Below, one piece after another: positions 23,245 to 30,356 of a stretch of 30,356 nucleotides of DNA. The notes below the pieces were generated by a model. That model made no database searches and was not told the DNA's origin. It worked only from the letters and a program-made list of their open reading frames with translations. The stretch comes from a bacterium (GTDB lineage: Bacteria; Vulcanimicrobiota; Xenobia; Xenobiales; Xenobiaceae): the NCBI GenBank assembly GCA_022839105.1, contig JALHDH010000023.1:1-30356 (forward strand), read 5' to 3'. Numbering within the stretch: the stretch's first letter is position 1; each line of letters opens with the position of its first letter. A program made the position numbers and the translations under genes.

Positions 23245-24210
23245 GTGGCGCCGACCGAAGGCGGCCAGGTGAGAATCCAGGTCCCCGTCTTGTTGCTTGC
23301 CCTGCTCGTGCTGGTGGGCTGCCGTGCCCAGACGGCCCCCCCGCCAGCTCCCCGCCTCCTGCTCAGCGATCTGTCCGGACAGACGCTGATGCGGCTTCAC
23401 CCCACCACGGGTCATCTCGACGGACCCGCGATTCCCGCCCCGGGTTCGCCTTCCGGACTGGCGACCGGACGGGGTCTGGTGGCCCTGGCCCTCCTGGGCC
23501 GACCCTACCTGCAACTCCTCTCCTTTCCCGGGCTGGACGAGATCCGCCGGATTCACGTGGGGAAGGGGTGTTCAGATGTGGCCCTGGACGGCTCGGGGCG
23601 GATGCTGGCGGCGGCCTGTCCGGAGGAAGGCGAGATCCTGCTGGTGGAGGTCGAGGGAGGGGAGGTCCGCCGGGTTCCGGTTGGAGGACAGCCCCACTCC
23701 CTGGTCTGGGAGCAGGACCGGATCTACCTGACCAATCCCGGCCTGGGAACCCTGCAGTGGGTCGATCCGGTTCGGGGCATCCTGGAAGGCGGGGTCCCCG
23801 TAGGGCTGGGGCCTCGAGGTCTGGCCGTGTCGGGCGGGCAGGTGCTGGTGGCCCTGTTCGACGCCAATCAGGTGGCCGTGTTCCAGGCGGGTCGGCCTGA
23901 AGAGGTCCGGCGCATCTCCTTGGCTGGTGGGCCCCATGCCCTGGTGCCGACGGGTGGAGGCGCCCTGGTCTCCTTGATGGAGTCCGGCGAAGTGGCGGCC
24001 TTGGACCTGGAAAGCGGGCAGGCCACCCGGATCCCCGTGGGGGCCGGGGCGGCCGGGATGGCCCTCTCGCCCGACGGGCAATTCCTCTTCGTGTGCTGCG
24101 AGGCTGCCGGAGAAGTGGTCGTCCTGGCCCTGCACGACAACCAGGTCGTTCAGCGCATGGCTCTTCCGCCGGGGGCGCGCCCCCGCGAGGTGGTCTTCGC
24201 CCGACCCTGA
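23245..24210 (+). CDS. Beta-propeller lipoprotein (YVTN-like)
   Basis: A 321-residue lipoprotein. The lipobox LVGC ends the signal peptide at about residue 26, followed by a Pro-rich linker. Six or seven propeller repeats follow: SGQTLMRLHPTTGHLDGP, GCSDVALDGSGRMLAAAC, GQPHSLVWEQDRIYLTN, GPRGLAVSGGQVLVAL, GPHALVPTGGGALVSL and GAAGMALSPDGQFLFVCC. The repeats resemble YVTN-type surface propellers. GTG 23245 has AAGGGAG just upstream; GTG 23269 is an alternative that gives an 18-residue signal. It is the last gene of the ECF operon, so probably an envelope component controlled by that sigma factor; ligand unknown. Confidence 0.82.
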   Translation: MAPTEGGQVRIQVPVLLLALLVLVGCRAQTAPPPAPRLLLSDLSGQTLMRLHPTTGHLDGPAIPAPGSPSGLATGRGLVALALLGRPYLQLLSFPGLDEIRRIHVGKGCSDVALDGSGRMLAAACPEEGEILLVEVEGGEVRRVPVGGQPHSLVWEQDRIYLTNPGLGTLQWVDPVRGILEGGVPVGLGPRGLAVSGGQVLVALFDANQVAVFQAGRPEEVRRISLAGGPHALVPTGGGALVSLMESGEVAALDLESGQATRIPVGAGAAGMALSPDGQFLFVCCEAAGEVVVLALHDNQVVQRMALPPGARPREVVFARP

Positions 24211-24217
24211 ACCCTGG

Positions 24218-24279
24218 AAATGCAGACGCGGCGGGTTCGAACCCGCCGCGTCTGCATTTCGGGGGGGGAGCCCCCCCCG
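24218..24279. terminator. Two tandem inverted repeats between convergent genes (likely bidirectional terminator)
   Basis: 24218-24259 is a perfect 42-base palindrome: each half is the exact reverse complement of the other, centred on TTCGAA. Directly after it, 24260-24279 is C, eight G, AG, eight C, G, a second inverted repeat. Both transcripts of the convergent pair (stops at 24210 and 24288) would form these hairpins. Only AAA or TTT flanks the first stem, so termination may be rho-assisted, or the element may protect 3' ends. Confidence 0.7.
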
Positions 24280-24287
24280 TCAGGAGC

Positions 24288-25052
24288 TCAGGCGCCGATG
24301 ATGAAGTGCTCGTCTCCGCCGCTTGAGGTCGGGACGCTTCCGGCGGGCGGCGGGGTGTCGACCAGGTCGACGGCCACCTTGATGTGGGTGCGGACCTCGG
24401 CTCCGGGAGCCGTGATCTGGGTCCGGGTCTCGACGTTGGACTTGATCAGCCGACCCTCACGGTGGGCGAAGCAGGTCCTGCCGGTGGCCACGATGCTCTG
24501 GACCACCTCTGGCTGGATCTCGATGCTGGTCTTGGGACACTCCACCTGGATGATCGCGACATCGTATCCCGCCACCCGGTCGAATCCGGCCAGGGTGTAG
24601 TGGTAGGTCAGGGTGACCGACTTCGAGCCGGTGGGGTTGCCTTCCCCGTCCATGAGGGGGATGTCCATCTTGCTGTCCCCGGTCCACTTCTCGCCCACCT
24701 TCAGGGTCCGGTCGGGGAAGGCCGGCTGCGAGAACGGGAAGTCCACCGTCGTCTTGACGATGTCTCCGTTCCGCTTCATGGTGATCCCGATGGTCTGCCC
24801 CACCGCGGGCAGTTCCATGGTCTCACCGTCGCGGAGGATCCTGCCGTCCTGGATGGTCACGTCGACCGTCGAGAGCCCGCCGCTGACTTCCTGGACCTTC
24901 TGCTCCATCGTCATTTCCAGGACGGAGCGGTTGGCCTGCTCGGACTGACCCTCTTCCTTGAGGCTTTGTTCGGAATCGACCTGGGTGCGGTACTTGAGCA
25001 CCTCGCCCGGACTCATCTTGTATTCGAGGGTGATCGGTTGGCCCTGAAGCAT
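24288..25052 (-). CDS. Hypothetical protein, DUF6263-like
   Basis: A 254-residue protein with no signal peptide in the chosen frame. The sequence is rich in beta strands: LEYKMSPGEVLKYRTQVDS at the start, LTYHYTLAGFDRVAGYDVAI in the middle, and repeated Thr/Val segments. It reminds me of DUF6263-type proteins, whose function is unknown; that assignment is tentative. The ATG at 25052 is backed by AGGAGG eight bases upstream, a strong site. It follows the M48 protease gene on the same strand after 133 bases, in which a TTGCGA...TCGCAA inverted repeat (25151-25156 and 25168-25173) is seen. Confidence 0.72.
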   Translation of the reverse strand: MLQGQPITLEYKMSPGEVLKYRTQVDSEQSLKEEGQSEQANRSVLEMTMEQKVQEVSGGLSTVDVTIQDGRILRDGETMELPAVGQTIGITMKRNGDIVKTTVDFPFSQPAFPDRTLKVGEKWTGDSKMDIPLMDGEGNPTGSKSVTLTYHYTLAGFDRVAGYDVAIIQVECPKTSIEIQPEVVQSIVATGRTCFAHREGRLIKSNVETRTQITAPGAEVRTHIKVAVDLVDTPPPAGSVPTSSGGDEHFIIGA

Positions 25053-25185
25053 CGTCGCGTCCTCCTGGCTGGCATGGCCCCGCCTCGAAGCAAGGCCCCC
25101 GGATTGGTCGGGCCCATGTTCTTCCAGGCAGGGTCTTCTCCTCCGCCGGCTTGCGAATTCCCCCGGATCGCAAAGGCTCTGGAGA

Positions 25186-26655
25186 TCAAGGAGGGGGCGC
25201 GCCCTGGAGGGGCTTGGAGATTTCCGGCTCGAGTTCCAGGTTGCCGTAGGCTTCCAGGAAGGCGTGGACCTCGCTGGGATCTTCCAGGTAATTTCGCCCC
25301 TGACGCCTCAGGAAACCGGCCAGTTCTGCGTCTCCATGGGCCTGGAGGGTTTCGGCCTGGAGTTCCAGGGGAGCCAGCTTCTCCACCAGCTCCCGGACCT
25401 GGCGGACCCGGCCTTCCCAGGAGGGGTGGCTGTCGAACCAGTCGGGCCCGTTCCCCTGGCCCAACTGTCGGGAGAGTTCGCCCAGCTTGGTCAGGGTCAG
25501 GGCGAAGTCTTCGGGGCGGTATCCGGCGGCAAGGCTCAGCAGGACCGCTTCGCGGTCGGCCTCCAGCTCGAAATCCCTCGAATAGCCCTTCATGAAGGTG
25601 TCCGCCAGGAAGTTGCCCGCCACCCTGCCCCAGAAGGAACGGGTGGCGTAACCCAGGACGCTGCCGAGCATTCCGGACCATTGGCTGCGGTCATATTGCC
25701 GGCGCATGTGGTGGTTCTCGGCATGGGCCAGTTCGTGGGCCAGGATGGCGGCCAGCTCGTCCGGGGTCTCCAGGGCCCGCAGCAGGCCGGAAGTCACGTA
25801 GATCGGACCCGTCGGCACCGAGAAGGCGTTGAGCTCATCCGAATCCAGGACCACGAAGCGGTAGCCCTGGTCCGCGAAGCGGTTGGCCTCCATCAGGTGT
25901 TCTCCCACCGAGGTGATCCTCTGGCGTTCTTCCTGGTCGTGCGAGACCCGGTAGCGGTCCTCGATCATGCCGGCGGCGGCCTGGGCCAGCCGCCGTTCCA
26001 GTTCGTCCTGGCCCATCAGGCGATTGGTCTCGGGAAAGCAGATCGGACAGGGGCGGAATCCTTCCTGCTCGGCCAACCAGCGGTCGGGAAGGGTCGTGGC
26101 CTCGAGCCGGGTGGAGAGGTGGAGGGCGCCGGTCAGATGGTACATCCGGCTCTCAGAGTTGGCCACGACCGGGACCGGCTCGGGCCCGTCGCCCTCCAGG
26201 GCTTGTCGGACCAGGGCCTGACGCGCCTTGGAGGGGTTTGTTCGGGGAGCGTGCAGGGTCTGGCGGGCACCACTGGCCAGATCGACCAGCAGTCCTGAGA
26301 CCGGATCCTGGGGGGCGATCAGCAGCAGCCGTCCGGGCTTGAGCAGGCTGGTGCGATGGCGCGAGGCCAGCAGTCTGCGGGGGTTGGCCAGGAGCCGGGC
26401 CTTCTGCTCCGGGCTCAGGTTCCGCGTGGCCACGGGGTCGAGGAGTTGGCGCCAGTCCCGGACCAGCCCGGGGGTTTCGGCCAGGGCCAGGGCCTCCTGG
26501 GTCCTGGGGGTCCAGTTCCAGTCCCGGTCCAGGAGCAGGACGCCCAGGACTGGCGTCTCTTGCGGGACCGGCGGCTCGGCCCGGGCGGCGAGGGGGAGCA
26601 GGAGTCCGAAGAGGAGCGCCAGCCAGGACAAGGGGCGCAGGAATCGGGCAGTCAT
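25186..26655 (-). CDS. Secreted M48-family metalloprotease with degenerate Ada-like motif
   Basis: A 489-residue protein. A signal peptide (residues 1-26, ending LAARAEP) precedes a region of about 200 residues. The protease domain follows, with HELAH (307-311) and the downstream zinc-ligand segment ELEAD (363-367), the M48 arrangement. SDELNAFSVPTGPIYVTSGL and HPSWEGRVRQV are also M48 landmarks (BepA/YfgC-like), pointing to envelope protein quality control. Residues 168-206 (SRMYHLTG ... EQEGFRPCPIC) look like the small Cys-rich Ada-type zinc module but lack its first Cys pair. ATG 26655 follows AAGGA; the frame extends to 26793 without a signal peptide. Confidence 0.9.
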   Translation of the reverse strand: MTARFLRPLSWLALLFGLLLPLAARAEPPVPQETPVLGVLLLDRDWNWTPRTQEALALAETPGLVRDWRQLLDPVATRNLSPEQKARLLANPRRLLASRHRTSLLKPGRLLLIAPQDPVSGLLVDLASGARQTLHAPRTNPSKARQALVRQALEGDGPEPVPVVANSESRMYHLTGALHLSTRLEATTLPDRWLAEQEGFRPCPICFPETNRLMGQDELERRLAQAAAGMIEDRYRVSHDQEERQRITSVGEHLMEANRFADQGYRFVVLDSDELNAFSVPTGPIYVTSGLLRALETPDELAAILAHELAHAENHHMRRQYDRSQWSGMLGSVLGYATRSFWGRVAGNFLADTFMKGYSRDFELEADREAVLLSLAAGYRPEDFALTLTKLGELSRQLGQGNGPDWFDSHPSWEGRVRQVRELVEKLAPLELQAETLQAHGDAELAGFLRRQGRNYLEDPSEVHAFLEAYGNLELEPEISKPLQGAPPP

Positions 26656-26837
26656 GGTGGAGGATTCCTTCGCCACCGCTCCAAACATGTCCCACCCGGA
26701 CTTCCGTCCGCTGCCCGGCGCGGGGATCCCAGGGCGCCCCGGCGGGTCCGGAGCGCCGACCCGAACCTGCAGTCGGCGTTGGATCCAGCTCAAAGAGGGT
26801 GGCTTGAGAGGGCCTGGTTCCTCTCGGCGAGAGGCTC

Positions 26838-27452
26838 ATGCACGATTCCGAGGAACAACTCATCGCGCGCTGCCTCCAGGGGGACGCGTCCGCCTGGGAA
26901 GAGGTCTATCGTCGCCACTACGGTCGCGTCAAGCAGGTCATCGGCTGGCGCCGTTGGGGTTTTTCGCCCATCGAGATCGAGGATGGGGTTCAGGAGGTCT
27001 TCCTGCAACTGGTCCGCTCCCTGCCCGGTTTTCGGGGAGAGGCCAGCCTGGCCACCTTCCTGACCCACCTGGCCCGCAACCGATGCATCTCCAACCTGCG
27101 CCGGAAGACCGCCGGGAAGAGGGGGCGTGAGGAGCTCTCGGCCACCCTGGAGGGCGAGAGGGAGGAGGGGCTGCCCTTCACTCCTGCCGTCGATCCCAAC
27201 CCCGGGCCGGAAGCCAGCGTGCTCTCCGCCGAGCAGGCCCGGTTGGTGGCCCGCGCCCTGGAGGCCCTCTCTCCCGAGTGTCGGCAGGTCTTGAGCCTGC
27301 GTTACTACAAGCAGCTTTCCTACAAGGAGATCTGCTCGGCTCTCTCCTTGCCCCTGGGGACGGTCTGCTCCCGCCTGAAGAGGTGTCTGGGACATCTGCG
27401 CGGACAACTCCAGGCCGACCCCTCGGGGGCGGTTGCGGCGCGCAAGTCGTGA
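26838..27452 (+). CDS. ECF-type RNA polymerase sigma factor
   Basis: A 204-residue ECF sigma factor: region 2 (EEQLIARCLQGDASAWEEVY, EDGVQEVFLQLVRSLPGFRG, ASLATFLTHLARNRCISNLRR) and region 4 (LSPECRQVLSLRYYKQLSYKEI, then LPLGTVCSRLKRCLGHL). The linker is acidic and about 60 residues long. GAGAGG precedes the ATG. It is followed by an anti-sigma gene after 73 bases, making this the second ECF module in the window, five kilobases from the first. The two sigma factors differ clearly in sequence, so this is not a recent duplication. Confidence 0.93.
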   Translation: MHDSEEQLIARCLQGDASAWEEVYRRHYGRVKQVIGWRRWGFSPIEIEDGVQEVFLQLVRSLPGFRGEASLATFLTHLARNRCISNLRRKTAGKRGREELSATLEGEREEGLPFTPAVDPNPGPEASVLSAEQARLVARALEALSPECRQVLSLRYYKQLSYKEICSALSLPLGTVCSRLKRCLGHLRGQLQADPSGAVAARKS

Positions 27453-27525
27453 GAGTCGGGAATTTTCTGGGGCCGGGAGCGACCAGTTCAAGGAAGTCCA
27501 TCAGGGCGAAGGGTGTTGCGCGGTC

Positions 27526-29046
27526 ATGACGTGTGAGAACCAGACCATCGCAGAGATGCTGGTCCCCTACGTGGAGGGGGCGCTGGCCGAAGCCGAGAGG
27601 CTGGAGGTCTCTGAGCATCTGCGCCACTGCCCCGCCTGTCGCGACGAGGCCCGCCGAGTGCGCGAGGGGATCCTGGCCGTGCGTCGGCTCTTCGCATCGG
27701 GCTATCGCCCGCGCCTGGCGCGCCATCCCGCAGTGGAGGAACTCGTCGCCTTCGGCGCCGACCCCGAGAGCCTCTCCGAGTCGGTCCGCCAGAACCTGGA
27801 CCTGCACCTTCTGGAGTGCGAGGCCTGTGCGACGGAGGTCTCGCTGCTCGGGGACATGCGCAAGGAACTGGAGGGCCGGGTCGCTCCGGGGGCCTCTCCC
27901 CTGCTGCTGCCTCGGGCCCTGCGCGAGGAGATCGAGCGGGTCTTCCCCGGCGTCGGAACTCCGGCCGCTGCCCCCCAGGTCGTCGAATCCCTGCCTTGGA
28001 CCGAGCGGCTGTCGCTTCTGTGGTCGCGCTTCAACTGGCGCCCGGCGCTGGCCACCGTGGGGGCCGCCCTGCTCCTGACGCTGGGCTTCCTCTTCGCTTC
28101 CAGCGGCCCTCAGCAGGAGGTGGCCGTGAAGTCGGTGACTCCGCCTTCTCCTCCGGCCAGCCCGGCCGCGACGACGCCTGCCGAGGTGGCGCTGCCCCTG
28201 AGTCCCGGCCAGCTCGAGCAGGTGGCCCCCCTCCTGGATCGCGAGGGGGTTCCCTGGCAGAATCGGAGCGGGATCCTCTACGTCTCGTCGGCAGATCTCC
28301 AGAAGGCCCGCAGCGTGGTGGAGTCCGGACTCTCCGATCGCCGGCTGGCGGAGACCTCGGCGCCTTCCCCCAGCCCCTCTCCGACTCCCGAGGTCCGGCC
28401 CGAGGCCAGTCCCCTCGTCCCCACGCCGACGCCCTCGCCGACGGCTCCAGCCCGGCCGACCCCGCAGGAGTCCCCCTCGCCCAGGCCTTCCGCGGTCCTG
28501 GCGCAGGCCCCCGCCCCCGCGGCGCCGCAGCGTTCGGCGCTTCCAGCCTCGACTGCTCCCGTCCGCCCCGCTCCCGGCCCCACCACGGCTCGTCCCACCG
28601 CACTCCCGAGGTTGGCCCATGCGGATTCGGAGGAGGCGCCTGCCCCCCGGATCGTGGCCATGGGGGAGGCGGGCGCGTCGGCCCGCTCCCCGGGGGGCGC
28701 CGTGAATCAGGACGGCGAACTTTCGGACTCGGCCCCTCCGACCCCGGCCCTGGAGGTGGCGGCGTCGGCGCCCGAGCCTCCGGCAGCGCGCTCGGCCGGG
28801 GTCGCCAAGGCCTCCGATTGGGCCCTGGAGTCGGCGCCGACGGCGGATCGGGCCGCCGCGGTCGAGTCGCAGGCCCGCCAGCTTGTCGGCAATGCCTCGG
28901 TTTCGGTGGAAGGGGCCCAGGATGGCTCGGTCCACGTGATCGTGCGCGCCCACCAGAGCCTGACCAACCAGCAGATGGAGGATCTCAGGCGCCGGCTGCG
29001 TCGGGATCTGGGCCTGCGGGACAGCGACACCATCACGATCCGCTAG
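27526..29046 (+). CDS. Large anti-sigma factor with two zinc motifs and FliF/YscJ-like segment
   Basis: A 506-residue membrane protein. Its cytoplasmic part has two HxxxCxxC motifs, H31-C35-C38 (HLRHCPAC) and H94-C98-C101 (HLLECEAC), where a typical ZAS domain has one. A TM helix lies at about 173-191. The periplasmic part begins with LSPGQLEQVAPLLDREGVPW and SGILYVSSADLQKARSVVESGL (225-269), which resembles the ring-building segment of FliF/YscJ proteins. A Pro/Ser/Thr/Ala-rich stretch (about 278-440) and a folded C-terminus (about 446-506) follow. The start at ATG 27526 has only AAGGG, 12 bases upstream. The stop TAG is directly followed by the next ATG. Confidence 0.82.
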   Translation: MTCENQTIAEMLVPYVEGALAEAERLEVSEHLRHCPACRDEARRVREGILAVRRLFASGYRPRLARHPAVEELVAFGADPESLSESVRQNLDLHLLECEACATEVSLLGDMRKELEGRVAPGASPLLLPRALREEIERVFPGVGTPAAAPQVVESLPWTERLSLLWSRFNWRPALATVGAALLLTLGFLFASSGPQQEVAVKSVTPPSPPASPAATTPAEVALPLSPGQLEQVAPLLDREGVPWQNRSGILYVSSADLQKARSVVESGLSDRRLAETSAPSPSPSPTPEVRPEASPLVPTPTPSPTAPARPTPQESPSPRPSAVLAQAPAPAAPQRSALPASTAPVRPAPGPTTARPTALPRLAHADSEEAPAPRIVAMGEAGASARSPGGAVNQDGELSDSAPPTPALEVAASAPEPPAARSAGVAKASDWALESAPTADRAAAVESQARQLVGNASVSVEGAQDGSVHVIVRAHQSLTNQQMEDLRRRLRRDLGLRDSDTITIR

Positions 29047-29973
29047 ATGTCCACCCCTCCCCTCCTGCAGGTGGACCGGCTGGTCCTGCACCCGGCCGCG
29101 GGAAAGCCGTCTCAGCCGGTCTCGTTCGAGTTGAGTCCGGGCGAGGTGATGGGGGTCCTGGGGCCGCCGGATTCGGGCAAGTCCGAGCTTCTGCGGGCCC
29201 TGGTGGGAATCCAGATCTGCGAGCCGGGCCGGGTGCGGATCGGCGGCCAATCTCCCAGCCTGAGCCGGAGTCGCTCGCTGGTGGGCTATGTCCCGTCGGC
29301 GCCGGCCCTCTACGAGGAGTTCACCTGCGTCGAATACCTGGGCTTCTTCGCCGAGGCCTTCGGACTGGAGAACCACTATCGCCCCTACCTGATCCGGGAG
29401 GCGCTGCGCCTGGTGCGCCTGGAGGATTGTCTGCGGACCGCGATTGCCGATCTGCGCTCCCACGGCGTGCGGCGTCGGCTCGCCCTGGCTCGGGCCCTGG
29501 TGCATGACCCCCATCTGCTGGTCGTGGACGATTGCCTGGGGCGCCTGGACCGGGCCGAGGCCCGCCTGATGGTCGAGGTCCTGGGCGAGATCCGCAACAC
29601 CGGCAAGACCCTGGTCCTGTCCACCACTTCCCTGGCTGAGTTGACCGCCCTCTGCAGCCATCTGTGCATCCTGGTGGGGCATCAACCTCTGGCCTGTGGC
29701 GAGGTTCGCGTGCTCAGACCCCGGATCTCCAACCTGCGGATGATGCAGGTCCAGATCCTGGACCGCATGCCCGAGGCGGTGCGTCGGCTGGAGGGGGATC
29801 GCCGCGTCTTCCATCTTCTGCAGAACCTGCCGAACTACAACCTGTTGAGATTCCTCTTCGATGGGACCTTCCAGGAGTTCGAGGATCTGCTGGAATCGCT
29901 GAGGAGGGCCGGGGTCTCGATCGTGTCCTATGCCGAGGATCCGTCCTTCCTGGGCCCCATTGCGGGGCCTTGA
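29047..29973 (+). CDS. Degenerate ABC-type ATPase
   Basis: A 308-residue protein with the fold of an ABC-2 export ATPase but altered active-site motifs. Walker A is kept (GPPDSGKS, 39-46). The Q-loop Gln is Ser (YVPS). The signature LSGGQ is LRSHG (136-140). Walker B ends in Asp-Asp (LLVVDD, D162), lacking the catalytic Glu. The switch His is Thr (T194 in LSTTS). It may bind ATP but probably hydrolyses it poorly, acting as a regulatory or structural subunit. The C-terminal 90 residues resemble the regulatory tail of CcmA-type ATPases. The ATG immediately follows the anti-sigma stop (TAGATG), implying translational coupling. No permease follows within the window. Confidence 0.82.
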   Translation: MSTPPLLQVDRLVLHPAAGKPSQPVSFELSPGEVMGVLGPPDSGKSELLRALVGIQICEPGRVRIGGQSPSLSRSRSLVGYVPSAPALYEEFTCVEYLGFFAEAFGLENHYRPYLIREALRLVRLEDCLRTAIADLRSHGVRRRLALARALVHDPHLLVVDDCLGRLDRAEARLMVEVLGEIRNTGKTLVLSTTSLAELTALCSHLCILVGHQPLACGEVRVLRPRISNLRMMQVQILDRMPEAVRRLEGDRRVFHLLQNLPNYNLLRFLFDGTFQEFEDLLESLRRAGVSIVSYAEDPSFLGPIAGP

Positions 29974-30051
29974 AGCCGGGCCGCTGCCGGAGCCCGGAAG
30001 GAATTCCGATCAGACCGTTGAAGCCCGTCCACTCTGAGAGATAGGGGATAC

Positions 30052-30170
30052 GGGTGCTGCGGTCGGGGCAGGGACGAAACATGCAGAGTCCTGCCAGACC
30101 CGTCACCCTCCACCCGAGGGCCGAAACCCAAGCGGCCTCGCGGGAATCTTAGATCGGCCCGAAACGGGCC
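30052..30170 (+). promoter_or_regulatory. Structured 5' leader of the secreted protein gene
   Basis: The 221-base gap 29974-30194 is rich in predicted RNA structure. (1) 30052-30108: GGGTG/CACCC (30052-30056 with 30104-30108), GGTC/GACC (30061-30064 with 30097-30100) and an 8-base stem with one bulge (30067-30075 with 30088-30095) nest into one long arm with a 12-base loop. (2) 30113-30144: CCCG/CGGG closing AGG-CC/GGCCT. (3) 30156-30170: GGCCCG-AAA-CGGGCC, perfect, 10 bases before the Shine-Dalgarno. I do not recognise a known riboswitch. It could be a cis-regulatory leader. No clear promoter was found. Confidence 0.5.
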
Positions 30171-30194
30171 AAGAAAGCGAGGGGAGTAGGCTTG

Positions 30195-30356
30195 ATGCGC
30201 AGACTCAATGTCGCAATCCTTCTGCTGACCGCGTTGACGCTGGGTTGCCTGGCGTTCGGTTCCAGACCGGCAGCGGCGGAAGACAACCTGGGAACGGTGA
30301 ACCAGATCACCGAGTGGGGTCCGTTCCGCTACGAGGTCTACCAGTACCCGTCCCGC
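30195..30356 (+). CDS. Secreted protein, N-terminal fragment
   Basis: The first 54 codons of a gene that runs off the right edge. The product starts MRRLNVAILLLTALTLG, a typical signal peptide with Arg residues and a hydrophobic core, with a likely cleavage after RPAAA (about residue 28). The visible mature part is EDNLGTVNQITEWGPFRYEV and a few more residues. GGGGAG lies eight bases before the ATG. I cannot assign a family from this length. It is preceded by the structured leader at 30052-30170. Confidence 0.75.
   Translation, partial: MRRLNVAILLLTALTLGCLAFGSRPAAAEDNLGTVNQITEWGPFRYEVYQYPSR

Noticed and set aside
24231..24248. GGTTCGAACC resembling a tRNA T-arm, possibly a tRNA gene or attachment site
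   Set aside because: The sequence is an exactly symmetric palindrome, so a 7-base T-loop cannot form, and no acceptor, D-arm or anticodon arm surrounds it.
27178..29814. An 878-codon open frame on the minus strand opposite the second ECF module
   Set aside because: It overlaps sigma factor, anti-sigma factor and ABC genes that carry recognisable motifs, and has the biased composition of an antisense frame.
30033..30075. CTGAGA followed by GGGTGC and GCAGGGA, reminiscent of a TPP riboswitch
   Set aside because: The order of the elements is wrong and the conserved CCTGATCTGG-type box is absent.

Overview
The window is about 30 kb of dense, GC-rich bacterial chromosome. Its genes show a strong preference for G or C at third codon positions, frequent GTG and TTG starts, and purine-rich Shine-Dalgarno sites. 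A lipoprotein, a Spy/CpxP-type periplasmic protein and several secreted or membrane-anchored proteins suggest a diderm (two-membrane) cell. I cannot assign a genus. Many proteins have recognisable domains but unusual architectures, which suggests a poorly sampled or uncultured lineage; this is inference. I see no rRNA, tRNA, CRISPR, insertion sequence, integrase or phage gene.

Layout, left to right. 1-1225 (minus): the start of pnp and all of rpsO, in the classical rpsO-pnp order, with a good sigma70-type promoter and structured leader and intergenic RNA. 1275-3137 (minus): a GT-C-type membrane glycosyltransferase. 3412-3768 (plus): a small hypothetical gene with its own terminator. 3846-7694 (minus): a likely operon reading OPA-family transporter, divergent GroES-like protein, Hsp90-like GHKL ATPase, DUF6941-like protein. 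7844-11186 (plus): a tightly overlapping operon of ABC-2 ATPase, permease, histidine-rich anchored protein, TPR protein and nitroreductase, followed by malQ. 12815-12886 (minus): a candidate 23-residue membrane peptide. 12965-15464 (plus): a second GT-C enzyme and a two-TM hypothetical protein. 15447-17558 (minus): a membrane-anchored NHL-type beta-propeller. 17859-19643 (plus): a third GT-C enzyme behind an extended -10 promoter. 19640-21473 (minus): a GAF histidine kinase coupled to a small HExxH metallopeptidase. 21664-24210 (plus): ECF sigma factor, zinc-finger anti-sigma factor, Spy/CpxP-like protein and beta-propeller lipoprotein. 24218-24279: two inverted repeats between convergent genes. 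24288-26655 (minus): an M48 metalloprotease and a hypothetical protein. 26838-29973 (plus): a second ECF sigma factor, a long double-zinc-motif anti-sigma factor and a degenerate ABC ATPase. 29974-30356: a structured leader and the start of a secreted protein.

Themes. Much of the window deals with the envelope and its surveillance: three lipid-linked-sugar glycosyltransferases, two ECF sigma/anti-sigma modules with periplasmic partners, a sensor kinase, an M48 protease and an ABC exporter cassette. A second theme is protein folding and RNA turnover (Hsp90-like and GroES-like proteins, rpsO-pnp). The most unusual items are the Hsp90-like/GroES-like/DUF6941 operon, the anti-sigma factor with two HxxxCxxC motifs and a FliF/YscJ-like segment next to a catalytically degenerate ABC ATPase, the ABC/His-rich/TPR cassette, and hairpins at rpsO and pnp that pair fully only in the minus-strand transcript.
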